From Seminavis robusta (Eukaryota > Bacillariophyta > Bacillariophyceae > Naviculales > Naviculaceae), in assembly GCA_903772945.1 (NCBI GenBank), contig CAICTM010000944.1:1-41773 (forward strand): a stretch of 41,773 nucleotides of DNA, written 5' to 3'. Each line of letters begins with the position of its first letter. The stretch's first letter is position 1. Below the pieces are notes generated by a model, which was not told where the DNA came from, made no database searches, and saw only the letters and a list, made by a program, of their open reading frames with translations. The translations under genes were made by a program, and so were the position numbers. This document shows, piece after piece, positions 21,233-31,056 of this stretch.

Positions 21233-21982
21233 TCAATTCTTCTGACGAGAAGAAGGACTGCGAGCCCGATTGCGTAGTTTCAGGGCAAATCCTATCACTC
21301 TGGCTTCGACGCGTTCTGCATATTCCTGCAATCGCTTTTGATTCTCTTCGCCTTCTTCGCCAGCAGTCAGTACTTTTTTGCAAAGAGCCGTCAAGGCATC
21401 ATCTTCATCCAAATCTGGCTGTTCATACCATGGCAATTCTTGGTAATCCTGTTCATACCAGGGAATATCATCATGATCTTCTGCCACATGATTTTCATCG
21501 TTGACTGACAGAGCAGAGTCTTCATGTTGCAAGAACTCCAGCATCTCAGTAACAACTGGCTCTACAAACATCACATTGACGGCTCCTCGTTTGCTGCGAG
21601 AGGTGTTCCTCTTGATACGCGCCAGAGTCTCAAACCAATCCACAGATGTTTCCCTGTAGACTCTTTCATCTGGTTCTTCCTCTGGTAATAAGTCGTCTTC
21701 TTGTGCCTCCTCGCTGAATTCTTCGGGATGTGTCTTTTCCGTTGTATCCAGTAGAAGCTGCTTGCCTTTGAGGTCCTCGTTTCTCTTGGTGGCAACCACC
21801 TGACTCTTTCGAAAGGCACCCATGAAGGACTCGTCATCAGAATCATCGTCGTCCTCAGAATCACTGCCCAAACCAACAAAGCTATCGTCCAAGAAAGACT
21901 TCTTCTTCTTGGTAGCAATGGGTCGCAGCCTCACTTCGTCATCGTAGTCAGAATCATCGTCGCTGCTGTCAAAGTATCCCAT
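21233..21982 (-). CDS. Small acidic protein with DDxPWYEQDY domain (family member A)
   Basis: An unrecognised 249-aa protein, the smallest of three related genes here. Start chosen at MGYFDSSDDD (plus 21980-21982) because the large relative at 35101 also begins MG(F/Y)xDS. Seen: an acidic N-terminus with KKKKSFLDDSF and GSDSEDDDDSDDES; a middle region rich in Glu; then from about residue 110 the shared domain: RETSVDWFETLARIKRN, SKRGAVNVMFVEPVVTE, LQHEDSALSVNDENH, DHDDIPWYEQDYQELPWYEQ, PDLDEDDALTALCKKVL, and RVEARVIGFALKLRNRARSP near the C-terminus. The domain is almost identical to that in the 35101-39380 gene. Acidic Ser blocks look like CK2 targets and the poly-Lys like a nuclear signal (inference). 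It lies head-to-tail with the secreted-protein gene. No known family was recognised. Confidence 0.8.
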   Translation of the reverse strand: MGYFDSSDDDSDYDDEVRLRPIATKKKKSFLDDSFVGLGSDSEDDDDSDDESFMGAFRKSQVVATKRNEDLKGKQLLLDTTEKTHPEEFSEEAQEDDLLPEEEPDERVYRETSVDWFETLARIKRNTSRSKRGAVNVMFVEPVVTEMLEFLQHEDSALSVNDENHVAEDHDDIPWYEQDYQELPWYEQPDLDEDDALTALCKKVLTAGEEGEENQKRLQEYAERVEARVIGFALKLRNRARSPSSRQKN

Positions 21983-23128
21983 TCTTCTGCTGTTTCTTCT
22001 TTCAGGTTGTGTTGTTGTCGTGTTCTTTCCGGGGGACAAAGAAAAGTATAAGTGAGACTCGACTTGACTCCGCAACTCTGGGCCTCTTGCTTCTTGATAC
22101 TCCCAAATGCCTGCTCAACACCAGGAAGACTGATGTCCTGCTTGTATCTAAGTAGTTTTGTGGTAGGATCTTGAGCTTATCTTGCTTGCCGGTAAAGGTC
22201 GCGGATGCAGCATGCGTGGTGGTTCGTTTCTGAACGTAAAATGACACGCACTTCATGAAGAACAGGGTGCGAAAGATGCCCTTCTGTAAGATCAGGTAGA
22301 TCGGTCTTCCGGAAAGTCCCAGCAAAACGGCATTCATACTCTTTTGTTAAGGATGCTTCATCAGCGTTTAGAATCTTGGAGATCGAAGGATTCACGGTGC
22401 TAAATCTACACTTGAAGACACAAGATTTAGGAACTACATGCCAAGACCACCACACACCGTGGAAGATCTCTACAACGTGGAAATCCTTTGCGTCCAGAAG
22501 AAAGTAGGTGAGGCAACAAACACTTACTTGTGGAGGCAACTAAGCTTTGGACAGTCTTGAAGACACTGTTCTGTTGTGGCGTTGTGGCGATGCCTTGACT
22601 ATGAACTGGGTGACATGAACGACGAGTCACGAAGGGGCAGAAGTACATAGCAGACTCAGCAATACATCGTACGAATATGACGGCTGCAACGGGGTACCGG
22701 TACCGTAAAAAAGTGGGAAACTGAATCATGCATTCAAGGAAGGTCGTCGGGAGCTTCGCCGGGTTGGATCTGCTGATTTACGGGGGAGACGTCTAGCTAG
22801 CTACCCAGAGTTTGATGATCTTGTGAAGGGTCCTGTCTCGCGAGAAAGCCCCTTGTGTCCTTCCAAACACAATGAATCAAACGTTCTTCTGTGATTGCAC
22901 GAACAAGCAAAGATGATAACCGGAAAGAACGAAGAAGCAAGGTGGGCAGCCTGCTGGGGCGAGTTCGATGTCTACGCTTCCAACATGTATAATATGCTGG
23001 CTATCTATTCTACTGAACGAGCTTCGAAGGCAATAATATATTATCAATTTAGTAGTTTGTGGTTGGTCACAATATAGGTTGTTTTGAAAAGGGTGCTGTT
23101 CCCTTGTGCAGCCTCGTCTCGTATACTT
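21983..23128. other. Intergenic region
   Basis: Contains the promoter side of the small acidic gene and the 3' end of the secreted-protein gene. Open frames at 22002-22337, 22177-22539 and 22427-22729 (minus) have no recognised domain and are not called. A GGTACCGGTACC palindrome lies at 22693-22704 and a CTAGCTAG motif near 22793. Confidence 0.45.
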
Positions 23129-24382
23129 TTATTTGTAGAGAGCCCCCCGAGCATCCCGTCGTCTTGTCCGTAGAAATGTCGCCTCCATCATGCCCTTCAT
23201 CGTTCCGTGGTGTTTGGCTTTCATTGCCATTTTGCCGTGTCCTTTGGTTTCGTGCACTCGAGTAGTCGGAAGCGGTGATGTAGGCTGTTGCGTGGATACT
23301 TGTGTGGCTCGTCTCAGCGGTGGTGCTGGCGTCGTTGGGCTACTGGTCGGGGGCGGAGCGATGGATGCTGGGGTCGAGTAGCGTGAGGGTGCTTCGGAGG
23401 GCGCAATGGTGGACAATGATGTCGGAAGTGGAGTTGTCGAAATAGTTGGGTAATAGGTATCCGGAGCTGGAGTTTCGGAAGGTAAAGCCGTGGGTGCGTC
23501 TGATGCAGAGACCGAGGGGGGATCGGTATCAGGGCCGGGAGTTTCCGAGGGTGCTATTGTAGTGGGTGAGTCTGAAACAGAAATCGTGGTTGGGTAATCC
23601 TTATCGGGAGCCGGAGTTTCCGAAGGTGCTGTCGTGGTCGGCCAATCCGTTTCGGGTGCCGACGGTGACAGAGAGGGCGATTCCGAAGGAGTCAATGAGG
23701 GAGCTGTGGATGGCGTCGACGATGGTGACATGGATGGCAATGCACTTGGTGCACTCGAGGGCGCATCGGAAGGTCGCCAGGATGGAACTGAAGATGGGTG
23801 CAACGTTGGTGGACTGGTCGTTGGCACGGGCTCGGTGGGACTGCTGGTAAAGACATTGTGTTGACGATTCAGATTCAGATTGGTATTGAACTCTCCACAT
23901 CCACATGGCTCGTAGGCAAAGTATTGTAGCGTATCGCACAACTCATTCGGGATATTACCGGCTTGTCCTTCCTTGTAGAATTGCGCACAGGATCCATATC
24001 CAATGTTGAGCATGTTGATGACCATGGCTGTATTTCCCGGATAGTCTCCTGTCCAACAGATATCGCACGGTAGATTCTTTCCAGTAACGGGAATGGGCGT
24101 CGGGGCCGGTGTCGGTGCTTGAGCGATGATGGGAGGTGTCTCCTGGCTATCACAACATATGCGATGAAAGCGTTGAATCTGCGAATGGCAAGTGGGAGAA
24201 GTGTCGGTCAATGTGATTGCCATTTGAAGAGATTGATCAATGCAGGTGGTGCCATGAGGATCGACTATATGAAAGGGCCACTGAACGCCATTTTCGCAGA
24301 GTACACAAATAGATGACAGCGTCACAGGCAAGGTGGCGAGAACGGATAGTATCAGTGTCTTGGAAAGGATGAATCGACGCAT
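23129..24382 (-). CDS. Secreted protein with two Cys-rich modules and PSxxPS repeats
   Basis: Probably exported or cell-wall associated; function unknown. The start is at MRRFILSKTL (plus 24380-24382) because it gives a clean signal peptide (about residues 1-24); the upstream open sequence is judged 5' UTR. Seen: 417 aa. Two Cys-rich modules follow: CVLCENG...TC...C...CC (about 26-78) and CDICWTGDYPGNT...C...C...CGCGEF (about 104-162). They share the C-x2-C opening and an equivalent order of later cysteines, so they look like an internal duplication. Residues about 165-370 are Ser/Pro/Thr repeats (PSxxPS, PSETPAPDxxYPT). The basic tail has TKGHGKMAMKAKHHGTMKGM and ends LRTRRRDARGALYK. Ser/Pro/Thr repeats of this sort are common in diatom cell-wall proteins; a silica or wall role is inferred. 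Confidence 0.8.
   Translation of the reverse strand: MRRFILSKTLILSVLATLPVTLSSICVLCENGVQWPFHIVDPHGTTCIDQSLQMAITLTDTSPTCHSQIQRFHRICCDSQETPPIIAQAPTPAPTPIPVTGKNLPCDICWTGDYPGNTAMVINMLNIGYGSCAQFYKEGQAGNIPNELCDTLQYFAYEPCGCGEFNTNLNLNRQHNVFTSSPTEPVPTTSPPTLHPSSVPSWRPSDAPSSAPSALPSMSPSSTPSTAPSLTPSESPSLSPSAPETDWPTTTAPSETPAPDKDYPTTISVSDSPTTIAPSETPGPDTDPPSVSASDAPTALPSETPAPDTYYPTISTTPLPTSLSTIAPSEAPSRYSTPASIAPPPTSSPTTPAPPLRRATQVSTQQPTSPLPTTRVHETKGHGKMAMKAKHHGTMKGMMEATFLRTRRRDARGALYK
23385..23850 (-). repeat. Degenerate Ser/Pro/Thr-coding repeats
   Basis: Two repeat classes lie within the secreted-protein gene: short PSxxPS units (23650-23830), and a longer unit of about 57-66 bp encoding SETPAPDxxYPTTISVSDSP-like text (about 23420-23640). 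They were likely expanded by slippage and then diverged. Confidence 0.7.
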
Positions 24383-25317
24383 AGTCAGTTTGGTGCTGTG
24401 CTTGAAGAATGATGATGTAGCTAGTAGGTTGTGGTTTGGTTGCGGATTGGTGAAGAAAGCAAAACCCAGAAAATGACTTCGAAGAAAGGGCGTGGTTTCT
24501 CTGAGGACCACATTGAATTCAAAGTTTGAATTTTGATTTTGAAAGACGGCATCAAACTTAAACTCGGTGTCTTCCTCAAATAGTTCATTGTCGTCAAGTC
24601 TTTCAAAGACGACATGAAAGTTTTTGAACTGCTCCCAGAGAATGAAAGAAGCAATGGCTACAGTCTCAAGGCTTTCAAAACAAAAAGTTTGAAATTGGAT
24701 CAAAATGTGAGACGGGCCAGGTCTCTATTGAATCGACTTGGTCGACTCGTGGTTAAATCATACTTCCCTCCTTTTGACAGTTCAAGTGGACATTATCAAG
24801 GTCACGTCAAAGTTTGGTACGGAATTAACGTGCTGGACCCTTAAAACCAGATGAGTCATCACAAGAACTGGGATTGCTTCTGCCCATAAGTACCAAAAGC
24901 GATCCTCAGTAAGTCGAATGACCACTGGTGGCCAATATTGTCACGCTTTGCCGTTGCTTGGAGGGGCGCTTCAAGGCAAGCAAGCACGTAATAGAAGGAC
25001 CACGAGATCGGATGCTCCACAAGTCTCATCATTCCTTCTACTAGTACTATTCAAGGGGAGCTGGTATGCTGGTACTTCCTTGGATGGCCTGGCAAAGAAG
25101 TACTAGCTAGTACCCTCACACCTCACGGGAAGCCAGTAAAGGTTTTGCAGAGTGACGACAGCCTCAGCTGAGTTGGAGCAGCGCATTCATTCATTCATTC
25201 ATACGATCCCAAAGTGGTGGTGATCAGAGCACCGCTGCTGCCATTGTTGTGAGAAAGGAGGTTCTCTCTTTTCGACTCTTCTACTACCATCTGTGTGTGA
25301 TTGTGTTGTTCTGAGAG
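24383..25317. other. Divergent intergenic region
   Basis: Upstream sequence of the secreted-protein gene (-) and the large TAZ-finger gene (+). The frame of the former stays open to 24703, but this part (rich in Phe, Glu and Asn) precedes the signal peptide and is not counted as coding. An ATTC microsatellite lies at about 25184-25201. No other feature is clear. Confidence 0.5.
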
Positions 25318-28300
25318 ATGACCATGACGATGGACAGTAGCGATCCTTCGTTGGGGAACAGCAGTGGCGGGTCTCGCCGTGCGAATCGTCGTCGCTCGTC
25401 TCTGACCAACGCCGGCAGTAGCAGCAACAGTAACAACCACACCAACCACAAGAAACTCCGCAAATGTCAGACTAGCGCCGGTGAATTGTCGAAAATGGCT
25501 CGCATCGTCAACCTATGGCGCAATGTAACACTGGATGCCAAGAACACCAATCGTCGCGTCCGCCGCAGTGCCAGTCACAAGACGCGTCCGCCCAAAGTGG
25601 TCTTTCATCCTCCGCGGGCGCAAATTGCCAAAATGCTGATCTTTGATGAAGACGACGAAGATCGCAATCCGGACGACTATGAAGTCGAATACCACGAAGT
25701 GCATGTGGAAGAAAAGGAATTTGATCCCGATGAGGCTGTGGCGTCCATGTACAATCCGACCTTTCAAACACAAGATCACGACGATGTTCCTTGGTACGAA
25801 CAAGATTACGAAGAAATTCCATGGTGGGAATATCCCGATTTGGAAGAAGACGATGAAGTCACGGCACTGTGTAAAAGTGTCATTCGAGAAAGCGTGGTGC
25901 CTAGCAGTGCTGCTGCTAGTAGCAATCAAGACAACCTGTCACGATGGGAATTCAAACAAGCCAATCGCGTCGAAGCCATTGTCATGTCCTTTGCGCTCAA
26001 ATTGAAAAATAGAGTCACATTTACCCAATTGCAAAAACAACAAATGCAAGCGGCTGTACAAGCGGAGTTGTTGGATGACAACGCTATGGAAGAAATTTCC
26101 TTGGGTGGTGGTGGTGACGAAAAAGAGGACGACGAACCAAACAACAACAGTCGACGCAGCAGCTACAACAGCGTCGAGTCCAACAACAAGAACAATCGAT
26201 CGTCGTCGTCGCTGAATTTCAACAACACCACTGCCGATGCTCCCACGGAAACGCAAGACAAGGAAGAACAATTCCAGCATCTCAAACAACAACAAATCCT
26301 CAATCTGCAACAAGATCAACAAGAAGCCATGCACAAATTGTTGCATCCCACGTCGCCCAAGAAAACAACCAACAACAACTCTACTCAAGTAACTTCATCG
26401 CCCGTCAAAAAGATTACCAAAGAAGACGTGGCCAAAATGGTCCTCCCGTCGCGGCGTCGTCGCACACCCATGCGTCACGGCAGTAACCAGTCCGGCGGCA
26501 GTGGCAAATTCTCGGTCCATTCCATTTTGGACGACGACAATGTCTCGCTTCATTCCGCCGTTCTCAGTACAGGATGGAATCGATTGAACATTCACAATAG
26601 TGAAATGAAACGATATTCCAAAAATAGACGCAAATCCAAAAAACGAGGCGTCGCCAATCAAAAGGGCAATCGCGGACTCTGGGCCGACGATCACACCGTC
26701 ATGATTGGATCGGGACGCGACACCGACGATGATGCCAAGTCCGTCACGTCCTTCCAATCCAGTCCGGCCATGATGGAATACACCAAAACCAAACAATCGT
26801 GGTTTGGCTACAACAACATACGACACAACAAGGAACCCAAAAAACTATTTCGACTCACCACGTCCGCCACCACCAACGCAAATGCTGGCAACGTAATGAC
26901 AGATCTCAGTAGTTCATCGCATCACAGTGCCGCCACGGAAGGAGACGACACCCACACGCGCAAGAAAAAGAAAAAGAAGAAAAAGAAAAAAGCAGGACAT
27001 TTGGCACTCTTCATGGCCAAGGAATCCTTGCGGGGAGAAACCAGCAATTCCAATATTTTTGATATCATGGAAGAAGTCGAACAAGAAGAAAAGAGTCGAG
27101 GAAATTCTGCGGAGGACAACGACAACAATGATAAAAACAGTGGTGCAAGAAGAAGTAAATCCCCCAAGGCCACAAAACCCAAAAAGAAATCCTTGTTGGG
27201 TGGTCTCCCCGGTGCCATGGGCAGTAGTCACAACAAGAAGAATAGCATGGAAGACAGTCAGGGCAGTTTGAGCTTTTTGCACGAAAGCAACAATAGTATG
27301 GAACAACACGACATGAGTGCCAGCAGTAGTTTGAACCATAACATGGAAAACAGTGTGGGCAGTTTGAATGTCATGGAAAACAGTGCAGGTAGTTTGAACA
27401 TGATGGAAAACAGTGCAGGTAGTTTGAATGCCATGGAAGACAGTGATGCGGCCTTGAACGACAGTGAATCGCAACTGCAAGGGGAAAACAGTGTCCCCAG
27501 TTTGAACGCGATGGAAAACAGTGCGTCCAGTCTGAAAGCGATGGAAAACAGTGCTTCCAGTTTGAATGCCATGGAAAACAGCGACGCCGCAATGGGGGAC
27601 GGTGACGAAGAGGACGACAGTAGCAGCAGCAGCAGTAGTAGTAGCAGCAGCTCCAGCAGCAGCAGCAGTGAAGAAGGGGATGATCAGGACGACAACAATC
27701 TTGCCGACGGCAGCAACAGTAGTTTGAACATGCAGCGTGATATTCACGATGTGGAAAAGAAGGGGGATTCGGGGTCTGGCTTCGATATGGCAAGCAACGG
27801 CACGGCGCCTACAGAAGCGGCCAATAGCTGCGAAAAGAGCTTGGAGAGTAACAAGGCGCCCAACACTTCTTTTGACGAGGAGCTGTCAATGCAAGCGGGA
27901 TCAACACCACCTGGCAAGGCACCGACGAGCAAACTGCAACCACTTAGTCAGACAGAGAGAAGCGAAGCACTGACGGCGGTGAAGGGCAGAGTACAACAGT
28001 TACGGGATGCCAGAGTGCAGGAAACTCCACAACCCAACAAACAGCCGACCACACCAACTCCGCAAAAGCCCAAGGTTGCTGTCAAGAATCAATCGGGGGC
28101 TGCTTCTTCCGGTGTTAGCGGCGGACCACCATTGACTCTCCAACAAAGAATCAAACTGTTCAGCAATAATAATTCCGCACCCCCGACAAATACCATTGCC
28201 AAGAAACGACCTGCACGTCGAGCATCGGGATCGGGATTAACACAGCTGGGGGGTCTTGGTGGCTCGATGTTGTTGCCTGACTCGGGTCCACGAAGGAAGT

Positions 28301-30372
28301 TGAAATCGAAGCAGGACGATGAAGAAACAAATGCTTCATCGAAAAAACCTGCTCCAAAAGTAAGACGGCCGCAACCTTTGATGACCCGCCGAGCCACTTT
28401 TTCAGATATCGAAATCGACACACCAGCCCCCATTGATCAAAAGAACGCGACGTTTGCGCCAAAGAATACGTCTGGCAATTCTTTCGACCAGGACCCAAAG
28501 TTGCGATTGGTTATGTTGCGCCATGCAGCCCTGTGCCGGATTGCACAGAACGGTGGAATTTGTCCTTCTGATCCCAAGTGCTCGCAGATGAAAGAACTCT
28601 TGCGTCACATGACGTCTTGCAAACACACATCGACAATGACACCTTGTAGTTTCCCCGGATGCCACCAATCCAAGAGCTTCTTGGTCACGATGCATAAGAC
28701 AAGCCAAATATTGGCACAGCAAAAGCAAACGGCCAAGAACTTGCCACCAGTCGTGACGATACGGACGAATTCTAATCAAGGACCGTCCGGGAACGGAAAC
28801 AACAACAATGAAACCATGCTGGGTAGCAATGATGACGATGATCTCTCTGATATTGGGAGCTTTGGTTCTGCTGGTGGCGATGATAGTAGTGTCGAAGGGG
28901 ATAAACCTGCAGATACCAAACAATCTTTACCACTCGACATTAGTGCAAGGTCCGCACCAGCAGCTCGAACCAGTCAGGTCTCACCTGCGCCTGCGTTGAA
29001 AGATAAGAAGTTGATCGAAAAAATTCAAAAGGATGAAGCGGAGCGAGAAAAAGCAGAAACAGACTTGCGAAAGCGGCACGAAGCTGTTAAAGCTAGAGTC
29101 CTGGCAAAGGTACAAACTGTCATAGAAGAAAAAGAGCAGTCGGAAGCAAAATCAGGTGGAGGCAAAAAGCTTCGAAGGAGAAAGAGCGATGGGCACTTAA
29201 TTCGACTGGATTCGAAGAAAGATCTGATGGTGGCTAGCGAAATCTTGAAGTCTTATAAGCCTCCAAAGCCTGTGGGAGAGCAAAACGGCGGTACCACTGG
29301 CAGTCAAAAGAAAGGGGCTATCTTGCCATCCAATTCGTCTCGAAGTCCTGGGGGAGGACAGGAGAACGGTAACGACAACAAACAACGGACGAATGCGATC
29401 ACTAAGGCAAATTCGTCTCGGAAGCTCGGGGGAGAACAAAGTAATGGCGCCACAGCCACCGCGAAACCCAAGAAGAAAGGGACCATGAAGAAGTCGAAGT
29501 CGTCTCGAAATGTGGGGGGAGAAAAGAAGGAGAGCAATAAAACCAGCGAATCCAAGGAAGATGTAGAGCTTGCAAAGGCAGCAGCAGAACTACGTCGAAA
29601 GCACGCGGAATTAAAATCTCGGGTGGACAAATCCAAAGTGGAAAAGGCTCAGACGGAAGCCGCCAAGACCGTCGAATCTGTCAAGAAAAGAGCCATACGT
29701 CGAAAATCGCTCCCCGCTAGTGGCACCTTCAAAATGCCTTCCATTTTCGACCACATCTACAAGAAGAAAGAAACCGAAGCGAAATCTCCAGCGCCAGCAC
29801 CCTTACCAGCTTCAGTTCCGTTGTCTGCAGCAGCAGCAGCTCCAAAATCTACAACCCCATCGCGGAAATCCACAACTTCGGCTCCGAAAGCGGCTTCCCC
29901 GGTGCTGCCAACAAACTCAGGACGGAAGAATCCCGCCCCGGTTCTGCCTGCAAACAAGGGCCGGCGAGCCACCATGCCAGCGACCGCCTTTCAGCAAGCC
30001 ACCGCGCAGACGCGAAAGGTAGTCAAAGCAATGGAAGACAAATCCAAAGCCGCAGAAAAAGAGCGGCTTGCTGCAGAGAAGAAGCAAGCAGACCAAGAAC
30101 AGGCAATCTACAGAGCGCGAGATGCTCGGCGAGACGAGAAGCAGAAAGCCCAAGAAGCTCTTGCAGCTCAAGAATTCAAGGAATTCGACGAGAAGGAACG
30201 AGAAGTTTTGGCAGCCTCGGGCATTGAGATAAAGGCCACCCCATTGCTTAGCGACAAAGTCTACACGGCCAAGATCGAAGCAACCTCCGAGGTAGAACGC
30301 CTCAAAGCTGCGAAGCTGGCCAAGAAGGCAAAACGCGACAAGAAAAGGACCTCCATGATTGTCACAAAGTGA
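25318..30372 (+). CDS. Large low-complexity protein with DDxPWYEQDY domain and TAZ zinc finger (family member B)
   Basis: A single-exon 1684-aa protein, function unknown, probably nuclear. Seen in order: Ser/Asn/Arg-rich start; a divergent copy of the family domain at about 55-232 (KVVFHPPRAQ, DHDDVPWYEQDYEEIPWWEY, PDLEEDDEVTALCKSVI, RVEAIVMSFALKLKNRV); Gln/Asn tracts; a poly-Lys run (about 549-559); a 10-residue repeat MENSAGSLNx (about 674-757); poly-Ser (about 767-784); a TAZ-type zinc finger at about 1061-1135 (LRHAALCRIAQNGGICPSDP, CSQMKELLRHMTSC, CSFPGC); then Lys/Glu-rich coiled-coil stretches (about 1232-1278, 1565-1630) and a basic end. Known: TAZ fingers, as in CBP/p300, bind transcription-factor activation domains. 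The third Zn site seems incomplete: the last HxxxC position reads HKTSQ. No HAT or bromodomain is present, so it is not a CBP homologue. The ATG at 25318 is the first good start. Confidence 0.85.
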   Translation: MTMTMDSSDPSLGNSSGGSRRANRRRSSLTNAGSSSNSNNHTNHKKLRKCQTSAGELSKMARIVNLWRNVTLDAKNTNRRVRRSASHKTRPPKVVFHPPRAQIAKMLIFDEDDEDRNPDDYEVEYHEVHVEEKEFDPDEAVASMYNPTFQTQDHDDVPWYEQDYEEIPWWEYPDLEEDDEVTALCKSVIRESVVPSSAAASSNQDNLSRWEFKQANRVEAIVMSFALKLKNRVTFTQLQKQQMQAAVQAELLDDNAMEEISLGGGGDEKEDDEPNNNSRRSSYNSVESNNKNNRSSSSLNFNNTTADAPTETQDKEEQFQHLKQQQILNLQQDQQEAMHKLLHPTSPKKTTNNNSTQVTSSPVKKITKEDVAKMVLPSRRRRTPMRHGSNQSGGSGKFSVHSILDDDNVSLHSAVLSTGWNRLNIHNSEMKRYSKNRRKSKKRGVANQKGNRGLWADDHTVMIGSGRDTDDDAKSVTSFQSSPAMMEYTKTKQSWFGYNNIRHNKEPKKLFRLTTSATTNANAGNVMTDLSSSSHHSAATEGDDTHTRKKKKKKKKKKAGHLALFMAKESLRGETSNSNIFDIMEEVEQEEKSRGNSAEDNDNNDKNSGARRSKSPKATKPKKKSLLGGLPGAMGSSHNKKNSMEDSQGSLSFLHESNNSMEQHDMSASSSLNHNMENSVGSLNVMENSAGSLNMMENSAGSLNAMEDSDAALNDSESQLQGENSVPSLNAMENSASSLKAMENSASSLNAMENSDAAMGDGDEEDDSSSSSSSSSSSSSSSSSEEGDDQDDNNLADGSNSSLNMQRDIHDVEKKGDSGSGFDMASNGTAPTEAANSCEKSLESNKAPNTSFDEELSMQAGSTPPGKAPTSKLQPLSQTERSEALTAVKGRVQQLRDARVQETPQPNKQPTTPTPQKPKVAVKNQSGAASSGVSGGPPLTLQQRIKLFSNNNSAPPTNTIAKKRPARRASGSGLTQLGGLGGSMLLPDSGPRRKLKSKQDDEETNASSKKPAPKVRRPQPLMTRRATFSDIEIDTPAPIDQKNATFAPKNTSGNSFDQDPKLRLVMLRHAALCRIAQNGGICPSDPKCSQMKELLRHMTSCKHTSTMTPCSFPGCHQSKSFLVTMHKTSQILAQQKQTAKNLPPVVTIRTNSNQGPSGNGNNNNETMLGSNDDDDLSDIGSFGSAGGDDSSVEGDKPADTKQSLPLDISARSAPAARTSQVSPAPALKDKKLIEKIQKDEAEREKAETDLRKRHEAVKARVLAKVQTVIEEKEQSEAKSGGGKKLRRRKSDGHLIRLDSKKDLMVASEILKSYKPPKPVGEQNGGTTGSQKKGAILPSNSSRSPGGGQENGNDNKQRTNAITKANSSRKLGGEQSNGATATAKPKKKGTMKKSKSSRNVGGEKKESNKTSESKEDVELAKAAAELRRKHAELKSRVDKSKVEKAQTEAAKTVESVKKRAIRRKSLPASGTFKMPSIFDHIYKKKETEAKSPAPAPLPASVPLSAAAAAPKSTTPSRKSTTSAPKAASPVLPTNSGRKNPAPVLPANKGRRATMPATAFQQATAQTRKVVKAMEDKSKAAEKERLAAEKKQADQEQAIYRARDARRDEKQKAQEALAAQEFKEFDEKEREVLAASGIEIKATPLLSDKVYTAKIEATSEVERLKAAKLAKKAKRDKKRTSMIVTK
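27337..27590 (+). repeat. 30-bp coding repeat (MENSAGSLNx)
   Basis: Tandem, partly interrupted 30-bp units encode MENS(A/V)(G/S)SL(N/K)x, about six clear copies plus degenerate ones on both sides. The period keeps the frame. Confidence 0.8.
27616..27669 (+). repeat. AGC/AGT poly-Ser tract
   Basis: A mixed AGC, AGT and TCC run encodes about 18 consecutive serines, flanked by acidic residues. Confidence 0.85.
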
Positions 30373-31056
30373 ATAGTTATACATAGTACAGTACAAGCTA
30401 GTAGCAGGGATCATTATGTCAGACTGGCTACACGTGTATGCTTGAATGAATAGTTCTGAACACCCCAAGCTTTCAATTTCTTTGGGCACCCCCAGCCGTA
30501 GCAAACTCAGATATTGATTGCAAAAAGAGACCCAGCGAATGGTTCCCATAGGGCCTCATCCAGATGATATTATGAACTTCTCAGTATGCTGACAGTCCAA
30601 TCTCTGCTGCGAACATGATCTCTTTCAATTCCTACCATTCCCAACCAACTCGATACCGGTACAACATTGGGGTAACCTCCCTTGGTTGCTTGTGACGGGG
30701 GGAAACTGAAGTACTACTAGTACATTGAGGACATGTGGATGATCGACTCCTGCGAGCCCACCAGGCGTGGATAACCAGAATCCCACTTCGCGAACTTTTC
30801 GCGAAGTCTTCCCAAAGACTCGACTCTTCCGACGTTTTTGGAGGCACTTTTTGGCCCAAGATCTGATAGATGACCAAGCACATGATATTGTTCTTGGGAA
30901 GTTGGGCTGCGCCACCATGCCAAACAAGGAGGGATCCGCCAGTACTGAGAAACCTCTTGACAGCACCATTTCCTCTCCTCGCTAGCTAGCTAGCTGACCA
31001 TCGAAGAGATCCCTACTCTTCTGCTGCTATTATTACACCATTATATATTATACAAG
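30373..31056. other. Intergenic region with strong hairpin
   Basis: Lies between the large TAZ gene and the glycosyltransferase gene, same strand. Antisense open frames (30625-30969 minus) lack recognisable features. A perfect 10-bp inverted repeat occurs at 30785-30807 and a (GCTA)n palindrome near 30979-30996. A TATA-like stretch TTATATATTATA (about 31041-31052) sits directly before the glycosyltransferase ATG. Confidence 0.5.
30785..30807. repeat. Perfect hairpin, 10-bp stem and 3-nt loop
   Basis: ACTTCGCGAA (30785-30794), CTT loop, TTCGCGAAGT (30798-30807). Role unknown; it may be an RNA hairpin in a UTR or a dyad binding site. Confidence 0.85.

Noticed and set aside
24383..24703. Open N-terminal extension of the secreted protein
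   Set aside because: It would bury the clear signal peptide at MRRFILSK; taken as 5' UTR.
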